Shown here: in pieces, positions 42,778-50,457 of the stretch | How positions within the stretch are numbered: position 1 is the stretch's first letter | Layout of the letters: every line of letters starts with the position of its first letter | NCBI GenBank assembly: GCA_910577875.1 | Contig: CAJTNY010000002.1 | Coordinates: 1 to 64,000 of the forward strand | Length of the DNA stretch: 64,000 bases | Direction of reading: 5' to 3' | Source of the DNA: an uncultured Christensenella sp. | GTDB taxonomy: Bacteria; Bacillota; Clostridia; Christensenellales; Borkfalkiaceae | Notes under the pieces: generated by a model | What the model was told of the DNA's origin: nothing | Database searches by the model: none | Seen by the model: only the letters and a program-made list of their open reading frames with translations | Translations under genes and position numbers: made by a program

Positions 42778-42813
42778 GTCAACGGCATTTAAAAAATGCC
42801 GTTGACTTTTTTT
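42778..42813 (+). terminator. Terminator of acpP
   Basis: A perfect 13-bp stem (GTCAACGGCATTT with its complement) has loop AAA and is followed by T7. Confidence 0.88.
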
Positions 42814-43033
42814 AATCGTCTGAAATACCTAAAATATAATCCGCAGACACGTCGAAGTAACACGCTATTTTAAATATCGCTTCCGCACCGGGTTCCTGTT
42901 TGCCCGTTTCCCAATAACTGATGGAGGCATTGCTTAATTGTAACTCTTTTGCGAGTAAATTCTGCCCGATTCCTTTTTCGTTCCGTAAAAACTTTATTCT
43001 TTCACCGACTAATTTTTTATTAAAAGCTTTCAT
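42812..43033 (-). CDS. XRE-family HTH regulator
   Basis: A 73-aa XRE/Cro-type repressor: IKFLRNEKGIGQNLLAKEL, then LSNASISYWETGKQEPGAE and the tail FDVSADYILGISDD. It is related in layout to the small XRE protein at 18547-18750. It has no ribosome site. It lies divergent to the two-gene unit at 43157-45582, with two copies of a palindromic site between, so it probably represses that unit and itself. Confidence 0.87.
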   Translation of the reverse strand: MKAFNKKLVGERIKFLRNEKGIGQNLLAKELQLSNASISYWETGKQEPGAEAIFKIACYFDVSADYILGISDD

Positions 43034-43041
43034 TATTAAAA

Positions 43042-43096
43042 TTCTAATAGTAATTAGTATAATTTACTTGACTTCTAATTATAATTAGAATATTAT
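43042..43096 (+). promoter_or_regulatory. Twin palindromic operators and promoter of the DUF/LemA unit
   Basis: The perfect 18-bp palindrome TTCTAATTATAATTAGAA (43073-43090) and a near copy TTCTAATAGTAATTAGTA (43042-43059) are spaced 31 bases start to start. The plus-strand promoter is -35 TTGACT (43068-43073), 17 bases, -10 TATTAT (43091-43096), with the perfect palindrome filling its spacer. Confidence 0.72.
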
Positions 43097-43156
43097 AGAT
43101 TTGTAATTCATTGACGAATTATGTAATATTTTGTAGAATAAAGGAGAAAAAGTTTG

Positions 43157-44890
43157 ATGGATGATGAAATCTTAGAACCGCTCAGAGAGTATGCAACGTC
43201 GCTGAGAGAGAAACACAAAGCCGTTACGGAAGAGTATTTTGATGAACTCGTCAAAAAATCTGGCGTTGATGCAGACGCTAACGCTGAAACGGTGGCAAAA
43301 TACAAAGAAGTAATGTCTAAACTTAACGACGCTAATAAATACGTCAAAAAGTTCAAGAATATACGTCTGGCTCTGATATTTTGTATAATCGCGCTCGGTA
43401 TCGTCGGGATTGCAACGTTTCAGTTGTTTTCCGGGACTATTAAGTGGCTCAGTATCTTTTTGCCGATAGTGTGCGGTTTAGGTGCAATCGCGTTGATAGT
43501 GGTTATCTGCGTTGTCATAAACAAGAGGATAAAAGCAGGTTCTTCGCAAGCTGATGATTTGAAACAGGACGCAAATCGGCTCGAACAGGAAGCTTGGGCA
43601 CAGTTATATCCTTTGAATTCGCTGTACGATTGGAATATTCCCGGCGAAATTATTTCCAAAGCAGTACCTCAGATTCAGATTGATAAATACTTTGATTTGG
43701 AAAAATTCAAGTATTTCGAAACTAATTTTGCGTTGTCGGGCGAAGTGGACGATTGCAGGTCCGTGTATTGCGTCCGCACGGGTAATTCAGGCGGTAATCC
43801 TTTTCTTATAGTCCGTTATCTTACGCAGGACTGGGTCCAGCAGAGATACGACGGAAGTCTTACGGTTTCCTGGACCGAAACCGTGCGCAATTCCGACGGT
43901 TCCGTCGACGTTGTAACTAAATCGGAAACGCTGAGAGCGTCGGTTTATAAACCCAAGCCCGATTACAGTTTTTCGACAAGGCTTTATTACGGAAACGACG
44001 CCGCGCCCGATCTGAGATTTACGCGCGAACCCGTTGTTCCGGCGGGCGCAGACGATAAAAAAATTCAGTCAATTGTCAAGAAGGGTGAAAAACAGCTTGA
44101 AAAGAAGACGAGAGAAGCCGTCAAGAAAGGAACGCAGTACAACAAACTTGCGAACAGCGAGTTTGAAGTGCTTTTCGGCGCTGACGACAGAACCAACGAA
44201 ATGCAGTTCCGTATGCTCTTTACCCCGCTTGCCCAGCAGAACGAAGTTAAGATAATTAAAAACAACGTTTACGGCGACGATTTCTCGTTCTATAAATTCG
44301 GAAAAATAAACGTTATACGTTCTGTTCACGGCGCGTCGCTCGACATAGACGCGAATCCGACGAATTTCCTGCGTTTCGACTTGCAGGCGGCGAGGGAATT
44401 CTTTATAAATTATAACGTTAATTATTTTAAATCGGTTTATTTCGATTTTGCTCCGCTTTTGGCTATTCCACTGTATCAGCAGGAAGAGCCTCAGCAGAAA
44501 TACGAATATTGCGGAAAGCGCAACGGCTTAGCGGAATGGGAATTGGAATCGCTTGCCAACTTCTATAACCACGATTTGCTTACCGACCCTGAAACGGCAG
44601 TCGGCGCGATAATCAAAACCAAGATAATCCAAAGCGGAGAAAACGGCGCGACTGCTGTAATTACGGGTCACTCGTTCAGGGCATACGAGAGAGTAGATTA
44701 CGTTTCCGTAAGATGTTCCAACGGCAATTATTATGACGTAGCCGTTCCCTGGATAGAATATCTTCCCGTGCAGAAGATGACGCAGATGTCTGTTAACTCT
44801 ACCGAAATGACAAGAAAAGATTTTATCGATTCCGACGAAGGAAGCGACAGCGTTATATTCGTAAACGGACTTAAAGCGTCGTTACAATAA
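43157..44890 (+). CDS. Membrane protein of unknown function, partner of LemA
   Basis: A 577-aa protein I cannot assign to a named family. It has a charged, coiled-coil-prone N-terminus (about 1-70), two close transmembrane helices (about 73-95 and 98-121), another short coiled coil and a large mostly beta-rich C-terminal part of about 420 residues without signal motifs, probably cytoplasmic. The layout resembles LemA-linked DUF3137-like proteins. AAAGGAG lies before the ATG (TTG 43154 is an alternative). It heads an operon with the LemA gene, under the divergent XRE regulator. Confidence 0.8.
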   Translation: MDDEILEPLREYATSLREKHKAVTEEYFDELVKKSGVDADANAETVAKYKEVMSKLNDANKYVKKFKNIRLALIFCIIALGIVGIATFQLFSGTIKWLSIFLPIVCGLGAIALIVVICVVINKRIKAGSSQADDLKQDANRLEQEAWAQLYPLNSLYDWNIPGEIISKAVPQIQIDKYFDLEKFKYFETNFALSGEVDDCRSVYCVRTGNSGGNPFLIVRYLTQDWVQQRYDGSLTVSWTETVRNSDGSVDVVTKSETLRASVYKPKPDYSFSTRLYYGNDAAPDLRFTREPVVPAGADDKKIQSIVKKGEKQLEKKTREAVKKGTQYNKLANSEFEVLFGADDRTNEMQFRMLFTPLAQQNEVKIIKNNVYGDDFSFYKFGKINVIRSVHGASLDIDANPTNFLRFDLQAAREFFINYNVNYFKSVYFDFAPLLAIPLYQQEEPQQKYEYCGKRNGLAEWELESLANFYNHDLLTDPETAVGAIIKTKIIQSGENGATAVITGHSFRAYERVDYVSVRCSNGNYYDVAVPWIEYLPVQKMTQMSVNSTEMTRKDFIDSDEGSDSVIFVNGLKASLQ

Positions 44891-44919
44891 AAAATAAAAA
44901 AACAAAGGAGAATATAAAA

Positions 44920-45582
44920 ATGGCAAACGCACTTGACGAAGTATCCGGACCCGTAAACGAAGAGGGCAGGGATATAAACGTAATTTCTAAGCAGATTCCC
45001 GTTAAAGTCGGGGTAGGTTCGAAGATTTTCGAGATAATACTCTGGGTATTGGCAATTATTCCGGGACTTGTATTTCTGATTATGAAAATAAAAGCCGGAG
45101 AGTATTTCAGAAAGCTCGAACAGCGTATCCAGCACGACGCATCGCAAATCGACAATTATATAGAGCAGAGAGTCGTAATATTGCAGAATACCGCAAAAAT
45201 TATGGAAAAAGCAATCGAACTCGATAAAGAAACGCTTACCCAGATAGCGGCGTACCGCGGCGGAAGAAACGCCGACGCAGAGAGAAACGAAACGGCGCAG
45301 AAAGTGGACAATATGTATGCGCAGTTCAATATGGCTCTCGAAAATTATCCCGAACTCAAAGCTCACGACGAAATTAAAGACGCCATGCGCCAAAACTCGT
45401 ATCTACAAAAGGAAATCACGGCGGCGCGCGAAATTTATAACGATACCGTCAATACTTGGAACAGGGATATTCAGATTTGGCCCACTAAAATGATTGTAGC
45501 GGCTAAACAGGGATATACTACAAGAATTCCTTTCTCGACTTCGAAAGAAATCAAGCAAAAAGCAAGAGAAGTATTATTCTGA
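44920..45582 (+). CDS. LemA-family protein
   Basis: A 220-aa LemA protein with one N-terminal transmembrane helix (about 36-56) followed by the long helical coiled region with KLEQRIQHDASQIDNYIEQR, NAKI-like repeats and the family ending (AREIYNDTVNTWNRDIQIWP, then FST). LemA proteins sit in the membrane with their helical bundle on one face; function is unclear. AAAGGAG precedes the ATG. It follows the unknown membrane gene by 29 bases and ends at a strong hairpin about 50 bases later. Confidence 0.9.
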   Translation: MANALDEVSGPVNEEGRDINVISKQIPVKVGVGSKIFEIILWVLAIIPGLVFLIMKIKAGEYFRKLEQRIQHDASQIDNYIEQRVVILQNTAKIMEKAIELDKETLTQIAAYRGGRNADAERNETAQKVDNMYAQFNMALENYPELKAHDEIKDAMRQNSYLQKEITAAREIYNDTVNTWNRDIQIWPTKMIVAAKQGYTTRIPFSTSKEIKQKAREVLF

Positions 45583-45634
45583 TAATATCAGAATAATATC
45601 GCAGCTTACCGTATTTATATGTTTTTGCAATATG

Positions 45635-45668
45635 TTCACTGCCCGTATATGGGCAGTGAATAATTTTT
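45635..45668 (+). terminator. Terminator of the DUF/LemA unit
   Basis: A perfect 10-bp stem (TTCACTGCCC with GGGCAGTGAA), 6-base loop, then TAATTTTT. The rest of 45583-45791 holds only possible -10 sequences for the next gene. Confidence 0.8.
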
Positions 45669-45791
45669 ATAATAAGAATCGTCAATATATTTTCACACGC
45701 CTAATTCGGGCAATGTGTAAGTTGCTTGCTCTCTGTTGCGAATTGTGGTAAAATCAGATATGATTATTACTCTATAACGGGAAGTACGGTT

Positions 45792-46466
45792 ATGCATAAG
45801 ATTCTGATTGTTGAAGATGACGAAGCAATTTCAAATTCAATAACGCAATATCTTAAAAATTGGGGGTATGAAGTTGCAGTTGTCCGTGATTTCGCAAACG
45901 TAACAAACGAATTTAATAAGGTTAATCCGCATATCATTTTGCTTGATATTATGTTACCGTTTTACGACGGTTATTATTGGTGTAAAGAAATACGCAAAAT
46001 TTCCAATGTGCCTATTGTTTTTATTTCCTCTGCATCCGACAATATGAATATCGTAATGGCTGTCAATATGGGCGGCGACGATTTTATTGCAAAGCCGTTT
46101 GATTTAAGTGTGCTTCTTGCCAAAGTACAAGCCATATTAAGGCGTACATACGATATGACGGACGGTATTGCCATTATCGAACACAAAGGCGTTACGTTGT
46201 ATCTGAACAACTTTATGCTTTCATATCAATATAAAACTTTGGAGTTGACGAAGAACGAATTTCGTATTCTGGAAACATTGCTTGCAAACAAGGGAAAAGT
46301 CGTGAGCCGCGATACACTTATGACAAAACTGTGGCAGGACGATAATTACGTCGAAGAAAATACCTTAACGGTAAACGTAAATCGTTTGCGCAAAAAGTTG
46401 GACGATTTGGGTGCAACGGATTTTATAAGGACGAAAGTCGGCAGCGGCTATATAGTGGAGCTTTGA
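45792..46466 (+). CDS. Response regulator of a BceR-like module
   Basis: A 224-aa OmpR-family regulator starting MHKILIVEDDEAISNSI. It has the acidic pair, the phospho-acceptor Asp in ILLDIMLPF, the Lys in IAKPFD and a winged-helix domain ending KVGSGYIVEL. The frame is open upstream to 45726, but ATG 45792 is the family start. It is followed by an intramembrane-type kinase and an ABC pair, the classic BceRSAB order for sensing cell-wall-active peptides. Confidence 0.9.
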   Translation: MHKILIVEDDEAISNSITQYLKNWGYEVAVVRDFANVTNEFNKVNPHIILLDIMLPFYDGYYWCKEIRKISNVPIVFISSASDNMNIVMAVNMGGDDFIAKPFDLSVLLAKVQAILRRTYDMTDGIAIIEHKGVTLYLNNFMLSYQYKTLELTKNEFRILETLLANKGKVVSRDTLMTKLWQDDNYVEENTLTVNVNRLRKKLDDLGATDFIRTKVGSGYIVEL

Positions 46467-46475
46467 AGCAGGTGT

Positions 46476-47462
46476 ATGAAAACCGTTAGACTGATACCGA
46501 AATATATTTGGCAATATAAGTTTGTAATTGCGATTTTCTTTGTATTTGCGGGCATTTTCGCGGGAATCGCTTATCTTTATCATATAGACGTTGCGGCTAT
46601 ACTTTACTCAACGCTTTTGTGTGCAGTCGTAGCGCTTATACTGGTTGCCGTACACTTTAGCTATTATTGCAAAAGACACAACGAGCGCATGAGACTTTTG
46701 GAATATGCTCAAACTTTGGAATTGCCTACGCCACAAAATCTTACGGAAGCCGATTTAATAGCCGTAATAGAAAAATTAAGGGAACAATGCAAACTCTGTT
46801 TTGAAACAAAGCGGCAAGAGCAAACAGAATATTTGGACTATTATACAATGTGGATGCACCAAATAAAAACGCCTATAGCTGCTATGGGACTTATGTTGCA
46901 AGGCGAAGATACAAAAGAAAGCCGCGCTCTTGCCGGAGAGCTATTCCGCATAGAGCAGTATGTTGAAATGGCTTTGTGGTATTTGAGAATGGACGATATG
47001 TCCGATATGGTTTTTAAGTCTTACAATTTGGACGGGATAATAAAAGATGCCGTGAGAAAATTTGCATCGTCATTTGTCGGCAAGAAAATAAAGCTTGATT
47101 ATTCGCCCGTAAATATTACCGTTATAACCGATAAAAAATGGCTTTCATTTATTATCGAACAACTTTTATCAAATGCTATTAAATACACTGAAAAAGGAAG
47201 CGTAACGATAAAAGTCGATAACAAAGTGTTAAGTATAGCGGACACGGGTATCGGAATAGCAAAAGAGGATATTCCGAGAATTTTCGAAAAAGGTTATACT
47301 GGTTACAACGGAAGAATCGAAAGAAAATCAACGGGAATCGGGTTGTACCTTTGTCGTCTTGCCGCAAATAAATTATCCCATAAACTTTCAGTAACTTCCG
47401 AAATCGGTGGAGGCAGCACATTTTTTATCGATCTGAATACCTATCATCTTCAAGCCGAATAA
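46476..47462 (+). CDS. Intramembrane-sensing histidine kinase, BceS-like
   Basis: A 328-aa kinase with two transmembrane helices near residues 14-35 and 38-60 and almost no external loop, the hallmark of intramembrane-sensing kinases that take their signal from the ABC transporter. The phosphoacceptor is His in MWMHQIKTPIAAM, and the ATPase boxes are LLSNAIKYT, DTGIGI and STGIGLYL. The ribosome site is CAGGTG. It should phosphorylate the upstream regulator. Confidence 0.9.
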   Translation: MKTVRLIPKYIWQYKFVIAIFFVFAGIFAGIAYLYHIDVAAILYSTLLCAVVALILVAVHFSYYCKRHNERMRLLEYAQTLELPTPQNLTEADLIAVIEKLREQCKLCFETKRQEQTEYLDYYTMWMHQIKTPIAAMGLMLQGEDTKESRALAGELFRIEQYVEMALWYLRMDDMSDMVFKSYNLDGIIKDAVRKFASSFVGKKIKLDYSPVNITVITDKKWLSFIIEQLLSNAIKYTEKGSVTIKVDNKVLSIADTGIGIAKEDIPRIFEKGYTGYNGRIERKSTGIGLYLCRLAANKLSHKLSVTSEIGGGSTFFIDLNTYHLQAE

Positions 47463-47486
47463 TATTACAAAAATGTCATATCAGAT

Positions 47487-47530
47487 AGCCGAAATGTAAC
47501 GCCGTTAGATTGCGCACGTTTCGGCTGTTT
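47487..47530 (+). promoter_or_regulatory. Inverted repeat upstream of the ABC pair
   Basis: AGCCGAAA (47487-47494) and TTTCGGCT (47519-47526) form a perfect 8-bp repeat around 24 bases, followed by GTTTTATT. It could be a weak terminator after the kinase or part of the regulator-controlled promoter. Confidence 0.4.
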
Positions 47531-47572
47531 TATTAAAATGGGGGTATCTGAAATTCGGGAGGTTATTTTAAC

Positions 47573-48340
47573 TTGGCACTTTTATCTGTACAAAATTTAG
47601 GAAAGATCTACTCATCGCGTTTAGGTGGCAATCAAGTTACCGCCCTAGATAACGTTACGTTTACGGTAGAACAGAGCGAATATGTTGCAATCATGGGCGA
47701 ATCAGGTTCAGGCAAAACCACGCTTTTGAATATTCTTGCCGCACTCGATAAACCCACAAGCGGCAACGTTGATTTGGACGGCAAAATGCTTTCAAGCATC
47801 AGCGAAAAAGAATTAGCCGCCTTCCGGCGTGATAATCTTGGGTTTATATTTCAGGAATTTAATCTTTTAGACACATTCACGTTAAAAGACAATATCTTTT
47901 TGCCCCTTGTGCTTGCTAAAAAGAATTACGAAGAAATGGAACAGCGGCTTGCGCCGATTTCCTTTCAGCTCGGAATAAACGAAATACTTGATAAATATCC
48001 CTATGAAGTATCAGGCGGGCAAAAGCAACGTGCCGCGGTTGCTCGTGCGCTTATTACTCGGCCTAAACTTATTCTTGCGGACGAGCCTACGGGTGCGCTT
48101 GATTCGCGTTCAACCGACAGCCTTTTAGATGTGTTTGAAACTATAAATAAAGGCGGGCAGACGATTTTAATGGTAACACATTCTACGAAAGCGGCAAGCA
48201 GAGCGGGAAGAATATTATTTATCAAAGACGGCAGGCTCTTTCATCAAATATATCGTGGCGACAGTACCAACGAACAGCTATACTGCAAAATTTCCGATAC
48301 CCTTACATTAATTGCGACAGGAGGCGACGTAAATGAGTAA
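47573..48340 (+). CDS. ABC transporter ATPase, BceA-like
   Basis: A 255-aa ATPase of the MacB/LolD/BceA group. It has Walker A GESGSGKT, Q-loop in IFQEFNLLDTFT, signature VSGGQKQR, Walker B LILADEPTGALD and switch His in MVTHST. The start is TTG with GGGAGGT upstream. It pairs with the following 662-aa permease, overlapping it by eight bases. In BceAB systems the pair removes peptide antibiotics from lipid targets and also acts as sensor for the kinase. Confidence 0.92.
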   Translation: MALLSVQNLGKIYSSRLGGNQVTALDNVTFTVEQSEYVAIMGESGSGKTTLLNILAALDKPTSGNVDLDGKMLSSISEKELAAFRRDNLGFIFQEFNLLDTFTLKDNIFLPLVLAKKNYEEMEQRLAPISFQLGINEILDKYPYEVSGGQKQRAAVARALITRPKLILADEPTGALDSRSTDSLLDVFETINKGGQTILMVTHSTKAASRAGRILFIKDGRLFHQIYRGDSTNEQLYCKISDTLTLIATGGDVNE

Positions 48341-50321
48341 GGGATTTTATGTAAGGCTGTCTTTCAATAACTTAAAGAAGAATCGTAAAATCTATATACC
48401 TTATATTCTGACTTGTATCATAACAATCACTATGTTCTATATGATACATTCGCTGTCAGTCAATGAAAGTATTGCCGCCATGCACGGCGGCAGTACGATT
48501 CAAACAACTTTGGTTTTTGGGACTGTCATTGTAGGCATTTTTTCTGTTATATTTCTATTCTATACAAACAGCTTTGTTATCAAACGCCGTAAAAAAGAGT
48601 TTGGACTTTATAATGTTCTCGGAATGGAAAAAAGACATTTGGGAATTGTCCTTATATTTGAAACGCTGTATATCGCGTTTATTTCTATCTTTCTCGGTTT
48701 GGTATTCGGTATCATCTTAGATAAGCTAATGTATTTGATAATAGCGCGTATACTACAAGCCGCATATGGCGCAACATTTTTCCTTTCGTGGCAATCATTA
48801 CTGATAACGTTAGCATTGTTCGCCGTTATCTTTGTTTGTCTCTATATTTTCTCGTTTATTCGTGTTCAAGTATCTCAACCGATAGAACTGTTAAAGAGTG
48901 AAAACGCAGGCGAAAAAGAGCCGAAAACGAGGCATATCATGGCAATAATCGGTGCTGTGTGTCTTGCGGCAGGTTATGCTAGTGCTATACTCACAAAAGA
49001 CGTAGGTCTCGCTTTGGAACTGTTTTTTGTGGCTGTGATTCTTGTAATTGTGGGAACGTATTTCTTATTTATTGCTGGAAGCATTGCGCTTTTGAAGTTG
49101 CTTAAAAAGAATAAAAAGTATTACTATAAGACAAACCATTTTACAAGCATTTCCGGTATGACTTACCGAATGAAACAAAATTCAGTCGGGCTTGCAAGCA
49201 TCTGTATTTTGTTTACTATGCTGCTTGTTACAATTTCCACGACAACTTCATTTATGCTAGGCAGAAACGATATGATTGAGCATAAATATCCGTATGATTT
49301 TACTGTGCAAGCAAGCGTTACGCAAAGCACAGACGATGCATTGATTGAGGATATTCATAAGTTATTTGCCGAAAACAATTTCGATATTAATGAGGAAGCG
49401 GTTTGCAAGTATTTAACCATATCTGCTAATCAGAACGGTAATGATTTTTCTTTAAGGAAAGAATACGCAGACAAACCGTTGATTCTTGTCGTAATGTCGG
49501 CAAACACTTATAATTCTATTACGGGGCAGAATAAAACTCTAAATAGCAACGAAGTCATAATTAACGAAGATAATTATAAGTACGACTATGCAACGCTTAA
49601 TCTTTTAGGCGAGGAGTATTCTGTAAAAGAGAAAGTGGACGCATTCGTCAAGGGTGGATTTGAATTAAACGGAATACCGCACGTTGTTAGCGGGTTTTGG
49701 TTTTGTGTTATAGTTTCGGATGATGCGCAACTGAATACCATTTATGACCGATACAGAAGTGAACTCGGCGAAGAAGCAAACTCTATACAGCTTAGTTACG
49801 GTGCAGACGTTAAAGCGGACAAACAGGCGCAAATTGCTTTTTTCGATACGCTTCACAATATGTTGCGTGAAAAGAATTATAATGCTCGTGTATTAAGCCG
49901 TGCGGCGCAAGCCGATGAATATATGAGTTTATACGGCGGACTTTTCTTTCTCGGCATATATCTCGGACTTTTGTTTTTAATGGCAACCATATTAATTATT
50001 TACTACAAACAAATATCCGAAGGATACGAAGACAAAAAGCGTTTCGAAATAATGCAAAATGTAGGAATGAGTTATGCGGAAGTCAAAAAGTCTATAAACT
50101 CGCAAATCCTTGCCGTGTTTTTTTTGCCGCTTATTATGGCGGGTATTCACGTTGCTTTTGCATTTCCTATGATAAATATAATTATGGGTGCGTTAGCATT
50201 GATGAATACGACATTATTTGCAGTTTGTACACTAGGTTGCTTCGCGCTATTCTCGGTTGTATATGTAGTCGTATATATTTTGACTGCGAAGGTATATTAT
50301 CGAATAGTAAAGAACGGATAA
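48333..50321 (+). CDS. ABC transporter permease, BceB-like
   Basis: A 662-aa FtsX-like permease with about ten transmembrane helices and one large external domain (about 305-525) between helices 7 and 8, the layout specific to BceB peptide-detoxification and signalling permeases. It shows the FtsX-type region FVIKRRKKEFGLYNVLGMEKR. It overlaps the ATPase gene by eight bases and is closed by a perfect hairpin. The substrate is probably a cell-wall-active peptide, inferred from family. Confidence 0.9.
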   Translation: MSKGFYVRLSFNNLKKNRKIYIPYILTCIITITMFYMIHSLSVNESIAAMHGGSTIQTTLVFGTVIVGIFSVIFLFYTNSFVIKRRKKEFGLYNVLGMEKRHLGIVLIFETLYIAFISIFLGLVFGIILDKLMYLIIARILQAAYGATFFLSWQSLLITLALFAVIFVCLYIFSFIRVQVSQPIELLKSENAGEKEPKTRHIMAIIGAVCLAAGYASAILTKDVGLALELFFVAVILVIVGTYFLFIAGSIALLKLLKKNKKYYYKTNHFTSISGMTYRMKQNSVGLASICILFTMLLVTISTTTSFMLGRNDMIEHKYPYDFTVQASVTQSTDDALIEDIHKLFAENNFDINEEAVCKYLTISANQNGNDFSLRKEYADKPLILVVMSANTYNSITGQNKTLNSNEVIINEDNYKYDYATLNLLGEEYSVKEKVDAFVKGGFELNGIPHVVSGFWFCVIVSDDAQLNTIYDRYRSELGEEANSIQLSYGADVKADKQAQIAFFDTLHNMLREKNYNARVLSRAAQADEYMSLYGGLFFLGIYLGLLFLMATILIIYYKQISEGYEDKKRFEIMQNVGMSYAEVKKSINSQILAVFFLPLIMAGIHVAFAFPMINIIMGALALMNTTLFAVCTLGCFALFSVVYVVVYILTAKVYYRIVKNG

Positions 50322-50347
50322 ACCACCCTATAATTATTTATAAATAA

Positions 50348-50389
50348 TAAAATCTCTCGGATATTATCCGAGAGATTTTATATTTTTTT
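50348..50389 (+). terminator. Terminator of the Bce-like operon
   Basis: A perfect 14-bp stem (AAAATCTCTCGGAT with its complement), 3-base loop, then TATTTTTTT. It faces the end of leuS and could serve both strands. 50390-50457 holds only a weak second hairpin. Confidence 0.85.
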
Positions 50390-50457
50390 GAAGCGAAACT
50401 CTTAAAAATTAAGTTTTTTAATTCCTATGGGAAGTGCGCTAAAGCCGCATTTTTTTA

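Noticed and set aside
47487..47530. Hairpin before the Bce-like ABC genes as a riboswitch
   Set aside because: A single repeat with no competing fold; a weak terminator or regulator site explains it.
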